Of a DNA stretch of 5,876 nt, positions 5,052-5,876 are shown one piece after another. Source of the DNA: Bacillota bacterium (lineage in GTDB: Bacteria > Bacillota > UBA4882 > UBA8346); the NCBI GenBank assembly GCA_023415835.1, contig JAEZJK010000097.1:1-5876 (forward strand), read 5' to 3'. Numbering within the stretch: position 1 is the stretch's first letter; every line of letters starts with the position of its first letter. The notes beneath the pieces were generated by a model that had not been told where the DNA came from, did not search any database, and saw only the letters and a list, made by a program, of their open reading frames with translations. A program made the position numbers and the translations under genes.

Positions 5052-5162
5052 ATGCTTTGTCCGCTCTGTGGCCAACACAAATTGTTGCGCGCCGAGGGAA
5101 AATGGTATTGCCCCCATTGTTTTCACGTTTATCACCGTTTACCGCTTTACGGCGCCATATAA
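5052..5162 (+). CDS. 36-residue zinc-ribbon-like microprotein
   Basis: The product starts MLCPLCGQHKLLRAEGKWYC and contains two CxxC knuckles, CPLC (C3, C6) and CPHC (C20, C23), 13 residues apart. Such a spacing fits a minimal zinc ribbon. A histidine-rich stretch FHVYH follows, and the protein ends shortly after. There is no signal peptide, membrane segment or second domain. The ATG at 5052 is preferred because AGGTGA lies about 6 nt upstream; in-frame ATGs at 5046 or further upstream are worse placed. The gene has a good promoter and is followed after 4 nt by a strong terminator, so it is a complete monocistronic unit. It is the only plus-strand gene in the window, divergent from the SASP-like gene and convergent with mtnA. 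I do not recognise a named family; nucleic-acid or protein binding is only a guess from the fold. Confidence 0.75.
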   Translation: MLCPLCGQHKLLRAEGKWYCPHCFHVYHRLPLYGAI

Positions 5163-5166
5163 AGCC

Positions 5167-5195
5167 AAACGGCCGGATCATCCGGCCGTTTTTTT
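5167..5195 (+). terminator. Strong intrinsic terminator after the CxxC gene
   Basis: AAACGGCCGGA (5167-5177) pairs perfectly with TCCGGCCGTTT (5181-5191) around a TCA loop, an 11-bp stem running into a run of seven T (5189-5195) on the plus strand. It also lies 20 nt past the mtnA stop. In the minus direction the stem remains but is followed by only broken T runs (TTT, GGC, TTT), so it may terminate mtnA weakly as well. Confidence 0.92.
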
Positions 5196-5214
5196 GTTGA
5201 CAGGAGTTTAAAAC

Positions 5215-5876
5215 CTACTGACTCCCGGCTCCTGTATCCCGGCTACAATTTTCCCTTTCCCGCCATCCTTTAAAGGTGTTCTCCCAATCGCCCCTGGCGA
5301 CTCCATATTCGGAAATAATCGCTGTTACATAACGAGCCGGGGTCACGTCAAAGGCCGGGTTAAAAACCTTTACTCCCGCCGGAGCCACTGTAATTCCGCC
5401 GAAAGAAGTAACCTCCTCCGGAGAACGCTCCTCAATGGGAATCTCCGCGCCTGTTTTTAAACTCAGATCGATGGTTGAGAGCGGAGCAGCAACGTAAAAC
5501 GGGATATTATGTTCCTTGGCCAAAACAGCCACTCCGTAAGTACCTATTTTATTGGCTACGTCTCCATTAGCTGTGATCCGATCCGCCCCGACGATTACCG
5601 CCTGGACTTTACCCAATCGCATCACTGCGGCAGCCATATTGTCGGTAATTAAAGTAACGGGTATCTGCTCCTGCATCAGTTCCCAAACGGTCAAACGCGC
5701 CCCTTGAAGCAGCGGCCGGGTCTCATCGGCAAAAACACTGATCCGTTTCCCCCGTTCCACCGCCACCCGGATTGCTGCCAGCGCCGTCCCATAAGCCCCG
5801 GTGGCCAAAGCTCCCGCATTGCAATGGGTCAAAACGCTCATCCCGTCTTCCAACAAATCCGCTCCAAATTCGCCGA
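5215..5876 (-). CDS. mtnA: Methylthioribose-1-phosphate isomerase, 5' end outside window
   Basis: Converts 5-methylthioribose-1-phosphate to 5-methylthioribulose-1-phosphate in the methionine salvage pathway; belongs to the aIF2B/MtnA/ribose-1,5-bisphosphate isomerase superfamily. The visible C-terminal 219 residues show LTHCNAGALAT with the catalytic cysteine (visible residue 18), FADETRPLLQGARLTVWEL, TDNMAAAVM, and VGADRITANGDVANKIGTYG with the catalytic aspartate (visible residue 98). The 80-residue gap equals that between C160 and D240 of the Bacillus enzyme, so about 140 N-terminal residues are off the right edge. FNPAFDVTP near the C-terminus is also typical. The TTG at 5856 is not a start: the frame stays open to the window edge and upstream codons continue the conserved sequence. 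No other methionine-salvage gene is in view. Confidence 0.96.
   Translation of the reverse strand, partial: GEFGADLLEDGMSVLTHCNAGALATGAYGTALAAIRVAVERGKRISVFADETRPLLQGARLTVWELMQEQIPVTLITDNMAAAVMRLGKVQAVIVGADRITANGDVANKIGTYGVAVLAKEHNIPFYVAAPLSTIDLSLKTGAEIPIEERSPEEVTSFGGITVAPAGVKVFNPAFDVTPARYVTAIISEYGVARGDWENTFKGWRERENCSRDTGAGSQ

Overview
The window looks like chromosomal core DNA of an endospore-forming member of the Firmicutes (Clostridia-like). The reasons are strong purine-rich Shine-Dalgarno sites, GTG/TTG starts, intrinsic terminators, sigma-A-like promoters with extended -10 elements, a small protein carrying a spore-protease (GPR) type cleavage motif, and pan/gltX/mtnA genes of Firmicutes type. 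No mobile element, CRISPR array, rRNA or tRNA was seen. Almost everything is read from the minus strand, so the layout below follows transcription from right to left.

Region 5215-5876 is the C-terminal two thirds of mtnA (methionine salvage, minus strand). It converges on a tiny plus-strand gene (5052-5162) for a 36-residue protein with two CxxC knuckles, and a strong terminator (5167-5195) lies between them. Divergent from the tiny gene is a 55-residue basic, hydrophilic minus-strand protein (4713-4880) with a spore-protein-like EFASEF motif and its own terminator (4673-4704). Next comes gltX (3100-4566), glutamyl-tRNA synthetase, with its own promoter.

Region 1-3044 is a pantothenate (vitamin B5) operon. 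From a predicted promoter at 3016-3044 the transcript runs through a structured leader of about 250 nt, then a possible 22-codon ORF (2690-2758), a PanG-type ketopantoate reductase candidate (1818-2687), panB (1005-1799), an unassigned single-domain cupin (564-932) and panC (1-493, running off the left edge). PanB makes ketopantoate, the PanG-like enzyme would reduce it to pantoate, and PanC joins pantoate to beta-alanine. The visible genes therefore cover the whole pantoate branch.

The most interesting part is the leader. It starts with a hairpin that has two bulged adenosines, as described for the 'pan' RNA motif. It then holds a segment able to form an antiterminator, and an intrinsic terminator placed well before the first gene. 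This is the layout of a transcription-attenuation switch controlling vitamin B5 synthesis. The cupin inside the operon and the 22-codon ORF in front of panG have no assigned role.
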